Made by a program: the position numbers and the translations under genes | Notes under the pieces: model-generated | Seen by the model: the letters and a program-made list of their open reading frames with translations, nothing else | The model's database searches: none | Told to the model about the DNA's origin: nothing | In this document: positions 17,687 to 28,298 of the stretch, one piece after another | How the letters are laid out: each line of letters begins with the position of its first letter | Position numbering within the stretch: position 1 is the first letter of the stretch | Origin: Streptomyces sp. RFCAC02 | GTDB taxonomy: Bacteria > Actinomycetota > Actinomycetes > Streptomycetales > Streptomycetaceae | Direction: 5' to 3' | Assembly (NCBI RefSeq): GCF_004193175.1 | Contig: NZ_SAUH01000001.1 | Location: 3,557,001 to 3,621,000 of the forward strand | Length of the DNA: 64,000 bases

Positions 17687-19492
17687 TCACGGCTGTCCGA
17701 CGACCGTGATCCGGTCCGCCGCCGGCGCTGCCAGCGGCGCTCCGGGCGACGAGTGCGCCGTCAGATAGTCGGCGAGCGCCGTCATGTCGTCCTCCCCGAC
17801 CACCGGGTCCGTGCCCTCGGCGAGCGTCGCGAAGCCGTCGCCGCCGCCCGCGAGGAACGAGTTGACCGCGACCCGGTACGTCGCGCCCGGATCCAGCGGC
17901 TCGCCCGCCACCCGCACCGAACCGGCCACGATCCGGTCCGCGCCCGACGCCGTCGGGTCCAGCGTGTAGGCGAGGCCGTCGGACGGCTGGAGGATCTTCG
18001 GCACCGCCTCGTTCCCGCCGCTCACCTGCTCGCGCAGCACCCGCAGGAGCTGGTCGCCGGTGAGGTCGATGAGGTTCACGGTGTTCGCGAACGGCTGCAC
18101 CGCGAAGCCCTCCCCGTACGTCACGACGCCGTCGCCCTCGGCACCCGACGCCGCGTGCACGAGATCGGCCCGGACGCCGCCCGGGTTCATCAGCGCCAGG
18201 TCCGTGTCCGGATCGATCCCCCGGGCGTGCGCGAGCTGGGCGTCCGCGATCAGGTCGCCGAGCGGGAACTCGGGGAGCCCCGAGCCGCGGCCCGCGATGT
18301 CCTCGGAGATCCAGCCGATCGGCGCGTCCGCGACCGGCGCGGCCAGCGCGTTCCACTCCTCGATCAGCGCGGTCAGGTCGGACGCGGGCGTCCGCTCCCG
18401 GTCCACGACGCGGTTGCTGCCGGCCACCGAGGCCCGCACGATGTCCCGGGTGCGCCGGTCGTAGTCCATCGTCAGCTCGGTGAACAGCCGTCCGTTCGAC
18501 GCCGCCGAGGTCACCAGCCGGTCGGTCCCGGCGGGGTCCGGGATCGTGCACACGTACGGCTGGTGCGTGTGGCCGGTGATCAGCACGTCGACCGCCGGGT
18601 CGGCCCGCCCGGCGATGTCCGTGACCGGGCCGGAGAGGCCGCCGTCCGCGCCGTCGCAGTCGTGGTTGTACGCCTCGGCGGCGGGGTAGCCGCCCTCGTG
18701 GACCAGCGCGACGATCGCGTGCACGCCACGCCGCTCCAGCTCCGCCGCGTAGCGGTCGATCGTCTCCACCTCGTCGCGGAACTCCAGGCCCTCGATGCCG
18801 GCCTGCGTCACGATGTCGGCGGTGCCCTCCAGCGTCACGCCGATGAAGCCGACGGCGACCCCGTTCACCCGCTGGATCGAGTACGGCGCGAGGATCGGCT
18901 CGCCCGTGTCCCCGTCCACGACGTTGGCCGCGAGGTACGGGAAGTCCGCGCCGTCGAACGTGCGGCCCTCCGTGTAGCAGCCGTCGACCGGGTGGCAGCC
19001 GCCGTCCTGGAGGCGCGTCAGCTCCGTCCAGCCCTCGTCGAACTCGTGGTTCCCGACGCTCGTGACGTCCAGGTCGAGCGCGTTCAGCGCCTCGACCGTC
19101 GGCTCGTCGTGGAAGAGCCCGGACAGCAGCGGCGAGGCGCCGATCAGGTCGCCGGCCGCCACCGTCAGGGACCTGGACTCGCCGCGCCGCGCGTCGCGCA
19201 GGGCGCTCGCCAGGTACGCGGCGCCGCCGGCGGTGACGGTCTGCGTGGTGCCGTCCGCGTTCTCCCGGACCACCTGGCCGTTCGACCCCGTGGGCGGTTC
19301 CAGGGCGCCGTGCAGGTCGTTGAGGGCGAGGAGCTGGAGGTCGACGGTCCGCCCGCCGCCGTTCCCGTGACCGCCCTCGCCGTGCGCGCCGGGCGGCGCG
19401 GCGGCGAGCGACCCGAGGACGGCGAGCAGGGACGCGCCCGCGGTCAGGCCGAGGGCGCGTCGTCGGTGTCGTGTGTGTCGTGACTGCTGCAT
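17687..19492 (-). CDS. secreted bifunctional metallophosphatase/5'-nucleotidase
   Basis: A 601-aa exported enzyme of the UshA/5'-nucleotidase family. The N terminus has a twin-Arg-like basic stretch (RHRRRALGL) and a hydrophobic segment, with a likely cleavage near AHG (about 38). The metallophosphatase domain shows LNDLHG, AAGDLIG, GNHEFDEG and GHTHQPY metal ligands; the C-terminal nucleotidase domain contains LMNPGGVRADL and FLAGGGDGF. It would release phosphate from extracellular nucleotides. The start ATG at 19492 gives the complete signal sequence. Confidence 0.9.
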   Translation of the reverse strand: MQQSRHTRHRRRALGLTAGASLLAVLGSLAAAPPGAHGEGGHGNGGGRTVDLQLLALNDLHGALEPPTGSNGQVVRENADGTTQTVTAGGAAYLASALRDARRGESRSLTVAAGDLIGASPLLSGLFHDEPTVEALNALDLDVTSVGNHEFDEGWTELTRLQDGGCHPVDGCYTEGRTFDGADFPYLAANVVDGDTGEPILAPYSIQRVNGVAVGFIGVTLEGTADIVTQAGIEGLEFRDEVETIDRYAAELERRGVHAIVALVHEGGYPAAEAYNHDCDGADGGLSGPVTDIAGRADPAVDVLITGHTHQPYVCTIPDPAGTDRLVTSAASNGRLFTELTMDYDRRTRDIVRASVAGSNRVVDRERTPASDLTALIEEWNALAAPVADAPIGWISEDIAGRGSGLPEFPLGDLIADAQLAHARGIDPDTDLALMNPGGVRADLVHAASGAEGDGVVTYGEGFAVQPFANTVNLIDLTGDQLLRVLREQVSGGNEAVPKILQPSDGLAYTLDPTASGADRIVAGSVRVAGEPLDPGATYRVAVNSFLAGGGDGFATLAEGTDPVVGEDDMTALADYLTAHSSPGAPLAAPAADRITVVGQP

Positions 19493-19733
19493 GTGGGGGT
19501 GCGTCCCTCCCGGATCGGGGGAATCGAGCGTCTGACGTGCCGACGGCCGCACCCTAGTGGCCGTGCGCCCGGCGGCACAGGGCGCGCGCGTGACCGCGCC
19601 ATGACGGGTGCGGGAACCCCGGAACACACGGCGCCCACCGGACGGACCCGGCGTCCTCCCGGTCCCCGCCCCGACGCGGCGGGCCCGCGCCGGGGCGGCG
19701 GACCCCGCCGGACAGGCTTTAGAGTCGGGAGCC

Positions 19734-20642
19734 ATGAGCGACCTCGTGGTACGGGACCGGCTGACGGACGGCGAACGCGACGAGACCCTTGCGCTGATCG
19801 ACGCGGCGGCGGAGCGGGACGGGCAGTCCGCCGTCTCCGAACAGGGCCGCCTCCTCCTGCGCGGCGACGCCCGCCCCGGCGTACGCCACCTCCTGCTGCG
19901 CGACGACGACGGCACCCTCGTGGGCTACGCCCAGCTCGACGGCCGCGACGTCGTCGAACCCCCCACCGGCGAACTCGTCATCCACCCCGGGCACCGGGGC
20001 CGGCGCCACGGCCGCGCCCTCGGCTCCGCGCTGCTCGCCGAGTCCGGCAACCGGCTCCGCCTGTGGGCGCACGGCGGCCACGCCGCGGCCCGCCACCTCG
20101 CCCAGTCGCTGCGCCTCACGCCGTTCCGCGAACTGCGGCAGCTCCGCCGCCCCCTCGGCGGCCTCGGCTCGGCCGACGCGTCGATGCCCCCGGGCGTACG
20201 GCTGCGGACGTTCCGGCCCGGCGAGGACGAGGACGCCTGGCTCGCCGTCAACGCGGCGGCGTTCGCGCACCACCCCGAGCAGGGCTCCCTCACGCGCACC
20301 GACCTGGAGGCGCGGACGGCCGAGCCGTGGTTCGACCCGGAGGGCTTCTTCCTCGCCGTCCCCGAGGACGACGAGCACCGCATCATCGGCTTCCACTGGA
20401 CCAAGGTCCACGAGGCCGAACGCCTCGGCGAGGTGTACGTCGTCGGGGTGGCGCCCGACGCCCAGGGCAAGGGCCTCGGGCGCGCGCTCACCATGGCCGG
20501 GCTCCGCCACCTCGCGGCCGACCGGTCGCTGCCCACCGCCATGCTCTACGTCGACGCCGACAACGCGGCCGCCGTCCGCGTCTACGAGACCCTCGGTTTC
20601 CGGACGTTCGAGACCGACCTGATGTACCGCACCGAACACTGA
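19734..20642 (+). CDS. mshD: mycothiol synthase
   Basis: A 302-aa protein with two tandem GNAT domains, matching MshD, which acetylates the cysteinyl amine of Cys-GlcN-Ins in the last step of mycothiol synthesis. The C-terminal domain has the acetyl-CoA loop GVAPDAQGKGLGRAL (about residue 240) and ends with YVDADNAAAVRVYETLGF, typical of MshD. The N-terminal domain has IHPGHRGRRHGRAL. ATG at 19734 follows a GGGAG site. mshA, the first enzyme of the pathway, is 3.6 kb downstream. Confidence 0.92.
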   Translation: MSDLVVRDRLTDGERDETLALIDAAAERDGQSAVSEQGRLLLRGDARPGVRHLLLRDDDGTLVGYAQLDGRDVVEPPTGELVIHPGHRGRRHGRALGSALLAESGNRLRLWAHGGHAAARHLAQSLRLTPFRELRQLRRPLGGLGSADASMPPGVRLRTFRPGEDEDAWLAVNAAAFAHHPEQGSLTRTDLEARTAEPWFDPEGFFLAVPEDDEHRIIGFHWTKVHEAERLGEVYVVGVAPDAQGKGLGRALTMAGLRHLAADRSLPTAMLYVDADNAAAVRVYETLGFRTFETDLMYRTEH

Positions 20643-20643
20643 C

Positions 20644-20670
20644 CCCCGCGCGCCGGCCGGGCGCGCGGGG
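20644..20670. terminator. hairpin after mshD
   Basis: A GC-only inverted repeat (CCCCGCGCGCC with GGCGCGCGGGG-type arms) begins two bases after the mshD stop and probably ends its transcript. Confidence 0.55.
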
Positions 20671-20759
20671 CGCGGGCGTCCGGCGCGCGGCGCGGCCGCG
20701 GGGCGCGGTTCATTCTGTTCACCTCGCCGACGTGCCCCGTTGGCCCGGACGGCGCGAGA

Positions 20760-22928
20760 ATGGGGGACATGACCCGAGGAGCCCAGGTCCGGACGGACAC
20801 CCCCGCCCCGCCCAAGCCGGCGCCGCCCGCCGCGCGCTCGGCGCCCGCCGGCGGCGGCGACCTGCCCGCCGACCGCTTCCTCGACCGGGAGCGGAGCTGG
20901 CTCGCGTTCAACGAGCGCGTTCTCGAACTGGCCGAGGACCCCCGTACACCCCTCCTGGAACGCGCCAACTTCCTGTCCATCTTCGCGAGCAACCTCGACG
21001 AGTTCTTCATGGTCCGCGTCGCGGGCCTCAAGCGGCGCATCGCCACGGGCGTCGCGACCCGCTCCCTCACCGGGCAGCCGCCGCGCGAGGTGCTCGGCAG
21101 CATCTGGTCGATGGCCCGCGAGCAGATGACGCGGCACGCCACCGCCTTCCGGGACGTCGTCGGCCCCGAGCTGGCCGCCGAGGGCATCCACATCCTGCGC
21201 TGGCCGGACCTGACGGAGGGTGAGCAGACCCGGCTGTTCTCCTTCTTCCGCCGGATGATCTTCCCGGTGCTCACCCCGCTGGCCCTCGACCCGGCGCACC
21301 CCTTCCCGTACATATCCGGGCTCTCGCTCAACCTCGCCGTCATGGTCCGCAACCCGGCGACCGGCCACAAGCACTTCGCCCGCGTCAAGGTCCCGCCGCT
21401 GCTGACGCGGTTCATGGAGGCGTCGCCGCAGCGCCACGTCCCCGTCGAGGACGTGATCGCCGCGCACCTGGAGGAGCTGTTCCCCGGCATGGAGGTCCTC
21501 GCCCACCATGTCTTCCGCGTCACGCGCAACGAGGACCTTGAGGTCGAGGAGGACGACGCCGAGAACCTCCTGCAGGCCCTGGAGAAGGAGCTGCTGCGCC
21601 GCCGCTTCGGCCCGCCGGTGCGCCTGGAGGTGGAGGAGTCGATCGACCCCGAGGTCCTCGACGTCCTGATCCGCGAACTGAAGATCGGCCGCGAGGAGGT
21701 CTTCGCGGTGCCGGGACCGCTCGACCTCACCGGGCTGCGGGCCATCGCCGCCCAGGACCGGCCCGACCTCAAGTATCCGAAGTTCGTCGCACGCACCCAC
21801 CGGGACCTCGCCGAGGTCGAGTCGGCGTCCGCGCCGGACATCTTCGCCGCCCTCCGCGAGCGCGACGTCCTCCTGCACCACCCGTACGACTCGTTCTCGA
21901 CGTCCGTGCAGGCATTCCTCGAACAGGCCGCCGCCGACCCCGACGTCCTCGCGATCAAGCAGACGCTGTACCGCACGTCCGGCGACTCCCCGATCGTCGA
22001 CGCCCTCATCGACGCGGCGGAGTCCGGCAAGCAGGTGCTGGTCCTCGTCGAGATCAAGGCGCGCTTCGACGAACACGCCAACATCAAGTGGGCACGCAAG
22101 CTGGAGGAGGCCGGCTGCCACGTCGTGTACGGCCTCGTCGGCCTGAAGACGCACTGCAAGCTGTCCCTCGTCGTCCGGCAGGAGGGCGACGAGCTGCGGC
22201 GCTACGCGCACGTCGGCACCGGCAACTACCACCCGAAGACCGCCCGCACCTACGAGGACCTCGGGCTGCTGACGGGCGACCCCGAGGTGGGCGCCGACCT
22301 CTCCGACCTGTTCAACCGCCTCTCCGGCTACTCCCGCCGCGACAACTACCGCCGGCTCCTCGTCGCCCCCCGCTCCCTGCGCGACGGCCTGATCTCCCGC
22401 ATCCGCCGCGAGATCGACCACCACAGGGCGGGCCACCCGGCGGCCATCCGCATCAAGGTCAACTCCCTCGTGGACGAGGCCATCATCGACGCCCTGTACC
22501 GCGCCTCGCAGGCCGGCGTACCGGTGGACGTGTGGGTGCGCGGCATCTGCGCGCTGCGGCCCGGCGTGCCCGGCCTCTCCGAGCAGATCCGCGTCCGCAG
22601 CGTCCTCGGCCGCTTCCTCGAACACTCCCGCGTGTACGCGTTCACCGCCGGCGGGGAGAACGAGGTCTGGATCGGCAGCGCCGACCTCATGCACCGCAAC
22701 CTCGACCGCCGCATCGAGGTCCTCGTCCGCGTCACCGACCCGGGCCACCGCGCCACCCTCGGGCGGCTGCTGGCCACCGGCATGTCGGACGGCTCCGAGT
22801 CCTGGCACCTCGACGCCGACGGCGGCTGGACCCGGCACGCCGAGGACGCCGCCGGCCGGCCGCTGACCAACGTGCAGGAGGCCCTGATAGACGTCCGCCG
22901 CCGGATGCGCCGTGCCTCCGGCGACTGA
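20760..22928 (+). CDS. ppk: polyphosphate kinase
   Basis: A 722-aa PPK1 that makes polyphosphate reversibly from ATP. Domains in order: N (about 40-140), head (about 150-340), C1 and C2 with phospholipase-D-like folds. The autophosphorylated His is in [10 protein letters not shown] (about residue 487), and the second conserved His is in [10 protein letters not shown] near 647. An in-frame ATG at 20769 (MTRGAQ) is an alternative start with GGGGGA close upstream. In Streptomyces, ppk is a PhoP target. The 3' end overlaps the NUDIX gene start. Confidence 0.95.
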   Translation: MGDMTRGAQVRTDTPAPPKPAPPAARSAPAGGGDLPADRFLDRERSWLAFNERVLELAEDPRTPLLERANFLSIFASNLDEFFMVRVAGLKRRIATGVATRSLTGQPPREVLGSIWSMAREQMTRHATAFRDVVGPELAAEGIHILRWPDLTEGEQTRLFSFFRRMIFPVLTPLALDPAHPFPYISGLSLNLAVMVRNPATGHKHFARVKVPPLLTRFMEASPQRHVPVEDVIAAHLEELFPGMEVLAHHVFRVTRNEDLEVEEDDAENLLQALEKELLRRRFGPPVRLEVEESIDPEVLDVLIRELKIGREEVFAVPGPLDLTGLRAIAAQDRPDLKYPKFVARTHRDLAEVESASAPDIFAALRERDVLLHHPYDSFSTSVQAFLEQAAADPDVLAIKQTLYRTSGDSPIVDALIDAAESGKQVLVLVEIKARFDEHANIKWARKLEEAGCHVVYGLVGLKTHCKLSLVVRQEGDELRRYAHVGTGNYHPKTARTYEDLGLLTGDPEVGADLSDLFNRLSGYSRRDNYRRLLVAPRSLRDGLISRIRREIDHHRAGHPAAIRIKVNSLVDEAIIDALYRASQAGVPVDVWVRGICALRPGVPGLSEQIRVRSVLGRFLEHSRVYAFTAGGENEVWIGSADLMHRNLDRRIEVLVRVTDPGHRATLGRLLATGMSDGSESWHLDADGGWTRHAEDAAGRPLTNVQEALIDVRRRMRRASGD

Positions 22929-23379
22929 GGCGCGCCCCGCCGGGAGCGGGGAGCCGATCCGTGCCGCCGGCTGCGTTCTGTGGCGCCCGGCGGCCGGGCG
23001 GACGGGCGTCGAGCTGGCCGTCATCCACCGGCCCCGCTACGACGACTGGTCCCACCCCAAGGGCAAGCTCGACCCGGGCGAGAGCCCCGAGGACGCCGCG
23101 GTGCGCGAGGTGCGCGAGGAGACCGGCATGGCGTGCGCCCTCGGCGTCCCCCTGCCCACCGTCACCTACCTGGTGGACGGCCGCCCCAAGGAGGTCCGCT
23201 ACTGGGTGGCCGAGGCGGTGCGCGGCCGGTTCGCGCCCAACGACGAGGTGGACGTCCTGCTGTGGCTCCGCCCGCCCGACGCCCGGGCGCGGCTGAGCGC
23301 CGCGTCCGACCGGGAGCTGCTGGACGAGGCGGTCGTCACGCTGCGCCGCGCGGGGCGACAGCCGCCCACGCGACCGTGA
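22912..23379 (+). CDS. NUDIX hydrolase
   Basis: A 155-aa NUDIX protein with an intact box G-x5-E-x7-REVREETGM at residues 51-73. It resembles the N-terminal domain of MutT1-type diadenosine polyphosphate or oxidised nucleotide hydrolases, but lacks the C-terminal histidine phosphatase domain these often carry. The GTG start at 22912 lies inside the end of ppk (17-base overlap), so the two are translationally coupled. Its end overlaps the convergent methyltransferase gene by 44 bases. Confidence 0.87.
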   Translation: MPPATEARPAGSGEPIRAAGCVLWRPAAGRTGVELAVIHRPRYDDWSHPKGKLDPGESPEDAAVREVREETGMACALGVPLPTVTYLVDGRPKEVRYWVAEAVRGRFAPNDEVDVLLWLRPPDARARLSAASDRELLDEAVVTLRRAGRQPPTRP

Positions 23380-24124
23380 TCTCGCCCTGCCGCCACCGGC
23401 CGGGTCCGTCCGCCACCGGCCAGTCGCCCGCGACCGCCCGCACCGTCCGCAGCCAGCGCTGACGCGCACCGAACGCGGCGTACGGCGCGGCGGCCGCCCA
23501 CGCCCGGTCCATGTCCCGCAGGAACGCGTGCACCGCCTCGCCCGGCACATTGCGGTGGATCAGCGCCTTCGGGAGGCGTTCCGCCAGGTCGGACGGTGTG
23601 CCGAGGCCCGCGAGGCGCGCCGCGAACGTCACCGTCAGCGGCCCCCGCGGGCCGAGCGCCACCCACACGTGCCGCCGCCCCAGCTCGTCGCACGTGCCCT
23701 CGACCAGCAGCCCGTCCGGCGCGAGCCGCCCGCACAGCCGCTCCCACGCCGCCGGCACGTCGTCCTCCGCGTACTGGCGCAGCACGTTCGCCGCGCGGAC
23801 CAGGGCGGGCCGCTCACCGCCGGGCAGCGGCAGCTCGAACCCGCCGCGCAGGAACGTGAGCCCCTCCCGTGCGTACGCCCGCGCCGCCGCCACGCGCTCC
23901 GGGTCGATCTCGACGCCGGTCACCCGCGCGTCGGGGCGGACGCGGCGGAGCCGGCCGAGGAGTTCGACGGCCGTCCACGGCGCGGCCCCGTACCCCAGGT
24001 CCACGGCGAGCGGCGCGGCGGCGGCCCGGCGGAGGGCGGGGCCGTGGACGGCGGCGATCCAGCGGTCCATGCGGCGCAGCCGGTTGGGGTGGGTCGTCCC
24101 CCTGGTCGCGTTCCCCTCCGGCAT
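23336..24124 (-). CDS. SAM-dependent methyltransferase-like protein
   Basis: A 262-aa Rossmann-type class I methyltransferase. The SAM loop reads [11 protein letters not shown] (residues 40-50), followed by [11 protein letters not shown]; the start [22 protein letters not shown] is a conserved actinobacterial N terminus. The substrate is unknown. Its 3' end overlaps that of the NUDIX gene. It is divergent from mshA, with the start codons 123 bases apart. Confidence 0.82.
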   Translation of the reverse strand: MPEGNATRGTTHPNRLRRMDRWIAAVHGPALRRAAAAPLAVDLGYGAAPWTAVELLGRLRRVRPDARVTGVEIDPERVAAARAYAREGLTFLRGGFELPLPGGERPALVRAANVLRQYAEDDVPAAWERLCGRLAPDGLLVEGTCDELGRRHVWVALGPRGPLTVTFAARLAGLGTPSDLAERLPKALIHRNVPGEAVHAFLRDMDRAWAAAAPYAAFGARQRWLRTVRAVAGDWPVADGPGRWRQGEITVAWAAVAPRGAA

Positions 24125-24247
24125 GGCGCGAGCGTAACGAACGCGGTCCGCGGGCACCCGGTCGGGAGTACCGGGCCACACCGGGTGGGCACAATGGAGG
24201 GCGGTGCCCCGGCTGACAGGTCGCACCCGCCGAGGAAGGGAAGAACC

Positions 24248-25519
24248 GTGCCCCAGGTCCGCCGCGTCGCCATGCTGAGCGTGCACACGTCACCGCTGCA
24301 CCAGCCGGGGACGGGCGACGCGGGCGGCATGAACGTCTACATCGTCGAGCTGTCACGGCAGCTCGCCCGGCTCGGCACCGAGGTCGAGATCTTCACCCGC
24401 GCCACCTCCGGCGGCCTGCCCCCCGCCGTCGAGCTGGCGCCCGGCGTCCTCGTACGGCATGTCGACGCCGGCCCGTACGAGGGGCTGACGAAGGAGGAGC
24501 TGCCGGCCCAGCTCTGCGCGTTCACCCACGGTCTGATGCGGATCTGGGCGGACCGCACGCCCGGCTGGTTCGACCTCGTCCACTCGCACTACTGGCTGTC
24601 CGGCCAGGTCGGCTGGCTCGCGGCGGAACGCTGGGGCGTCCCCCTCGTCCACCAGATGCACACCATGGCGAAGGTGAAGAACGCCGCCCTCGCCACCGGC
24701 GACACCCCCGAGCCCGCCGCCCGCGTCATCGGCGAGACCCAGCTCGTCCGCGCCGCCGACCGGCTCATCGCCAACACCGCGGAGGAGGCCGCCGACCTCG
24801 TCCGCCACTACGACGCCGACCCCCTGCGCACCACCGTCGTCCACCCCGGCGTGAACCTCGGCCGCTTCCACCCCGCCGACGGCCGCCGCGCCGCCCGCGC
24901 GCGCCTCGGCCTGCCGGCGGACGCCGTCGTGCCGCTGTTCGCGGGCCGCATCCAGCCGCTGAAGGCGCCCGACATCCTGCTGTACGCCGTCCGGCAGCTC
25001 ATCGACGACGACCCCGCGCTGCGCGGCCGGCTCGTCGTACCGGTCGTCGGCGGCCCGTCGGGCACGGGCCTGGCCCGTCCCGAACGCCTCCAGAAGCTCG
25101 CCGCGCGCCTCGGCCTGTCGGACGTGGTGCGGTTCCGGCCGCCCGTGGCGCAGCCGGTGCTCGCCGACTGGTATCGGGCGGCGAGCGTCCTCGTGATGCC
25201 CTCGTACAGCGAGTCGTTCGGCCTGGCTGCGGCGGAGGCGCAGGCGTGCGGCACCCCGGTCGTCGCCGCGGCGGTCGGCGGCCTGCCGGTCGTCGTCAAG
25301 GACGGTGCGACCGGCTTCCTGATCCCCGGCCACGACCCCGCCGACTACGCCCGCGCGCTCCGCCGGTTCGCCGACGACGCGACCCTCGCCGACCGCCTGG
25401 GCGCGGCGGCGGCACGGCACGCCCGCGGCTTCGGCTGGGACCGGTCGGCCGCCGACACCCTCACCGTCTACCGGACGGCGCGCGAGGCCCACCGCTTCCG
25501 CCACCGGGCCACCGGCTGA
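24248..25519 (+). CDS. mshA: D-inositol-3-phosphate glycosyltransferase
   Basis: A 423-aa GT4 glycosyltransferase that joins UDP-GlcNAc to inositol 3-phosphate, the first step of mycothiol synthesis. The N-terminal acceptor loop reads [12 protein letters not shown], then [12 protein letters not shown] and HTMAKVKN, all MshA hallmarks. The C-terminal donor domain has [12 protein letters not shown] and the E-x7-E motif in [15 protein letters not shown] start at 24248 has GGAAGGGAAG just upstream. mshD is in the same window. Confidence 0.95.
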   Translation: MPQVRRVAMLSVHTSPLHQPGTGDAGGMNVYIVELSRQLARLGTEVEIFTRATSGGLPPAVELAPGVLVRHVDAGPYEGLTKEELPAQLCAFTHGLMRIWADRTPGWFDLVHSHYWLSGQVGWLAAERWGVPLVHQMHTMAKVKNAALATGDTPEPAARVIGETQLVRAADRLIANTAEEAADLVRHYDADPLRTTVVHPGVNLGRFHPADGRRAARARLGLPADAVVPLFAGRIQPLKAPDILLYAVRQLIDDDPALRGRLVVPVVGGPSGTGLARPERLQKLAARLGLSDVVRFRPPVAQPVLADWYRAASVLVMPSYSESFGLAAAEAQACGTPVVAAAVGGLPVVVKDGATGFLIPGHDPADYARALRRFADDATLADRLGAAAARHARGFGWDRSAADTLTVYRTAREAHRFRHRATG

Positions 25520-25560
25520 CGGCCGCCGCGGCAGGCACCGCCCGGCCTACGATCGGGGCC

Positions 25561-26061
25561 ATGCCGACACCGTCCACCGATCCCCGCCGCGCCGTCGAGG
25601 ACGCGCTCCGCGCGAGCGGCGCCGACTGGGAGAGTCCGGGGCCCGGCCACTACGTCGTCTCCCTCCCCGGCACCCGCAAGCTGTCCACCACGTGCTCCCT
25701 CGTCGTCGGCCGGCACGCCCTGTCCGTCAACGCCTTCGTCATCCGCCGCCCGGACGAGAACCACGAGGCCGTCCACCGCTGGCTCCTGCAGCGCAACACG
25801 CGCCTGTTCGGCGTCGCGTTCGCGATCGACCACCTCGGGGACATCTACCTCGCGGGCCGCCTCCCCCTGGCCGCCACCGGTCCGGGCGAGATCGACCGCC
25901 TCCTCGGCAGCGTCCTCGCCGCGGCCGACGACTCGTTCAACACGCTCCTCGAACTCGGCTTCGCGACCGCGATCAGGAAGGAGTACGCCTGGCGCACCGC
26001 ACGCGGCGAGTCCACCCGCAACCTGGACGCGTTCGCGCACCTCACCCGCCCGTCCGGCTGA
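25561..26061 (+). CDS. YbjN domain-containing protein
   Basis: A 166-aa protein of the YbjN family (type III secretion chaperone-like fold), widely found after mshA in Streptomyces. It has two alpha/beta halves; [19 protein letters not shown] and [32 protein letters not shown] strands are recognisable. The function is not known. It lies 41 bases after mshA and 46 before gpmA, so these may form one transcript. Confidence 0.85.
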   Translation: MPTPSTDPRRAVEDALRASGADWESPGPGHYVVSLPGTRKLSTTCSLVVGRHALSVNAFVIRRPDENHEAVHRWLLQRNTRLFGVAFAIDHLGDIYLAGRLPLAATGPGEIDRLLGSVLAAADDSFNTLLELGFATAIRKEYAWRTARGESTRNLDAFAHLTRPSG

Positions 26062-26107
26062 GGGGGTCACTCCTCGCCCCGCCACCTGCGCCGTTTACGC
26101 TCGCCTC

Positions 26108-26869
26108 ATGGCCGACGCACCGTACAAGCTGATCCTCCTCCGCCACGGCGAGAGCGAGTGGAACGCCAAGAACCTGTTCACCGGCTGGGTGGATGTCAAC
26201 CTCAACGACAAGGGCGAGAAGGAGGCGGTCCGCGGCGGTGAGCTGCTGAGGGAGGCCGGGCTCCTCCCCGACGTGCTGCACACCTCCGTGCTGAAGCGCG
26301 CCATCCGCACCGCCACCCTCGCCCTCGACGCGGCCGACCGCGCGTGGATCCCGGTCCGCCGCTCCTGGCGCCTCAACGAGCGCCACTACGGCGCGCTCCA
26401 GGGCAAGGACAAGGCGGCGACGCTCGCCGAGTTCGGCGAGGAGCAGTTCATGAAGTGGCGCCGCTCCTACGACACCCCGCCGCCGGTGCTGGCGGACGGC
26501 GCCGAGTGGTCCCAGAGCGACGACCCGCGCTACGCGGCCATCCCGAGCGAGCTGCGCCCGCGCACCGAGTGCCTGAAGGACGTCGTCGTCCGCATGCTGC
26601 CGTACTGGTACGACGGCATCGTGCCCGACCTGAACACCGGCCGCACCGTCCTGGTCACCGCCCACGGCAACAGCCTGCGCGCCCTCGTGAAGCACCTCGA
26701 CGGCGTCTCGGACGACGACATCGTCGGCCTGAACATCCCGACCGGCATCCCGCTGCTGTACGAACTGGACGCCGACTACCGCCCGGTCACCCCCGGCGGC
26801 ACCTACCTCGACCCCGAGGCCGCCCGCGCCTCCATCGAGGCCGTGAAGAACCAGGGCAAGAAGAAGTAG
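26108..26869 (+). CDS. gpmA: 2,3-bisphosphoglycerate-dependent phosphoglycerate mutase
   Basis: A 253-aa dPGM of glycolysis/gluconeogenesis. The phosphohistidine motif LRHGESEWN has His at residue 13, [10 protein letters not shown] and [12 protein letters not shown] are typical, and the second His is in [14 protein letters not shown]. The C terminus ends in the lysine-rich tail KNQGKKK. Length is standard. Confidence 0.95.
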   Translation: MADAPYKLILLRHGESEWNAKNLFTGWVDVNLNDKGEKEAVRGGELLREAGLLPDVLHTSVLKRAIRTATLALDAADRAWIPVRRSWRLNERHYGALQGKDKAATLAEFGEEQFMKWRRSYDTPPPVLADGAEWSQSDDPRYAAIPSELRPRTECLKDVVVRMLPYWYDGIVPDLNTGRTVLVTAHGNSLRALVKHLDGVSDDDIVGLNIPTGIPLLYELDADYRPVTPGGTYLDPEAARASIEAVKNQGKKK

Positions 26870-26870
26870 A

Positions 26871-26934
26871 CCCACCCCGGTCCGCCGGCCGCCGGCCGGT
26901 GCCGGCGGCGGGCCGGGCCGGTCCGCGGGGTGGG
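26871..26934. terminator. hairpin after gpmA
   Basis: Outer arms CCCACCCCGG and CGCGGGGTGGG enclose a GC-rich inner repeat of GCCGG units, starting just past the gpmA stop. It is a plausible intrinsic terminator without a T tract, as usual in Streptomyces. Confidence 0.55.
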
Positions 26935-26951
26935 CGCTTACGCTCGAAGGC

Positions 26952-28298
26952 ATGGACGAGACCCGTGCCCCGTGGCAGCGTTCCTGGCTGCTGCCGGGAG
27001 CGCTGCTCGCCGACGGCGACGGCGCGGGTCCCCGCACCCCGCGCGACTGGTGCGTCGACACCGTCCTGTTCGTCTGGTCCGCCGCCGTGTGGGCCGTCCT
27101 GGCCGCCGGGCTGCCCGAGCGCGAGAACCTGCCGCACTGGCTCCTCGTCGCCGACCCCGTCCTCGGTGCCCTCGCGTGCGCCGCCGTCTGGTGGCGCCGC
27201 CGTCATCCCCTCGCTCTCGCGGTCGCGCTGATACCCGTGGGCGCCGTCTCGGTCACCGTCTTCGGCGCCCTCACCGTCACGATCCTCGGCCTCGGCCTGC
27301 GCGTCCCCCGCCGTACCGCGTGGGGCGTCCTCGCCGCGCACGTCGCGCTGTCCCTGCCGTACGTCTTCGTCTTCAAGGACCCGGGATCGCACACCTCGCC
27401 CTGGGCGGCCGCCGCGTTCCTGGTCACGTACTACCTGTTCTTCTATGCCTGGGGCGCGGCGCTCCGCGCCCGCCGGCAGCTCGTCGTCCGGTACCGCGAC
27501 GACGCCCGCAGGGAGCGCGCCGAGCACGCTCGCCGCCTGGCGGACGCCCGGCACGCCGAGCGCGAGGCCATCGCCCGCGAGATGCACGACGTCCTCGCCC
27601 ACCGCATCTCCCTGCTGTCCGTCCACGCGGGTGCCCTCGCCCACCGCACCGGCCCCCGCACAGACGGGCACACCGCGCCGCCGCTGACCGACGCCGAGAT
27701 CCACGACAGCGCCGAACTCATCAGGGACACCGCCCACCAGGCCCTGGAGGAGCTGCGCGAGGTCCTCACCGTGCTGCGCGGCCACGCGTCCGGCGGGCCG
27801 GCCGGGGGCCGCGCCGGCATGGCCGGCCTGGAGGACCTGGTCACGGACGCCGTGCGCGCCGGCCAGCGCGTCACCCTGACCCGCTCCCACGGCGCGACGG
27901 ACGCCTCGTCCCCGCGCGGCTCCGTGCAGCGCACGGCGTACCGCGTCGTCCAGGAGGGTCTGACGAACGCCCGCAAGCACGCGCCCGGCGCGCCCGTCAC
28001 CGTCACGGTCACCGGCGGCCCGGGGCAGGGCCTGACCGTCACCGTGCGCAATCCTCTGGCGGGCTTCCCGGCGGATGCCACGCCGATCCCCGGCGCCGGG
28101 GCCGGGCTCACCGGGCTGGAGGAGCGCGCCGCCCTCGACGGCGGCACCCTCACCCACGGCCCGGCCGGCGGCGCGTTCGAACTGGTCGCCGCCCTCCCCT
28201 GGACCACGAGCGCCCCGGTCACCGACCGGCGGACGGTGACCGGGGCGCCGGAGCGGACGGGCGGCGCCACGGGTCAGCCGCAGTTGCCCCCGCACTGA
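26952..28298 (+). CDS. NarL-type sensor histidine kinase without adjacent regulator
   Basis: A 448-aa kinase. Four to five membrane helices lie between residues 35 and 175, then a HisKA_3 dimerization domain with REMHDVLAHRISLLSVHAGA (His about 215), and an HATPase domain with VQEGLTNARKHAPGA and GAGAGLTGLEERA. Such kinases normally have a LuxR-type regulator next to them; here the next gene is an oppositely oriented Cys-rich peptide, and its coding end overlaps the kinase by 25 bases. The signal is unknown. Confidence 0.9.
   Translation: MDETRAPWQRSWLLPGALLADGDGAGPRTPRDWCVDTVLFVWSAAVWAVLAAGLPERENLPHWLLVADPVLGALACAAVWWRRRHPLALAVALIPVGAVSVTVFGALTVTILGLGLRVPRRTAWGVLAAHVALSLPYVFVFKDPGSHTSPWAAAAFLVTYYLFFYAWGAALRARRQLVVRYRDDARRERAEHARRLADARHAEREAIAREMHDVLAHRISLLSVHAGALAHRTGPRTDGHTAPPLTDAEIHDSAELIRDTAHQALEELREVLTVLRGHASGGPAGGRAGMAGLEDLVTDAVRAGQRVTLTRSHGATDASSPRGSVQRTAYRVVQEGLTNARKHAPGAPVTVTVTGGPGQGLTVTVRNPLAGFPADATPIPGAGAGLTGLEERAALDGGTLTHGPAGGAFELVAALPWTTSAPVTDRRTVTGAPERTGGATGQPQLPPH

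Noticed and set aside
19719..23024. Very long minus-strand open frame (about 1100 codons) opposite mshD and ppk
   Set aside because: It is a by-product of GC-rich third positions of the real genes on the other strand; its translation is low-complexity Val/Gly/Arg with no family features.
22912..23379. NUDIX gene as a truncated MutT1 with lost phosphatase domain
   Set aside because: The chain ends cleanly at the end of the NUDIX fold and many streptomycete homologues are single-domain; no phosphatase remnant is seen downstream.
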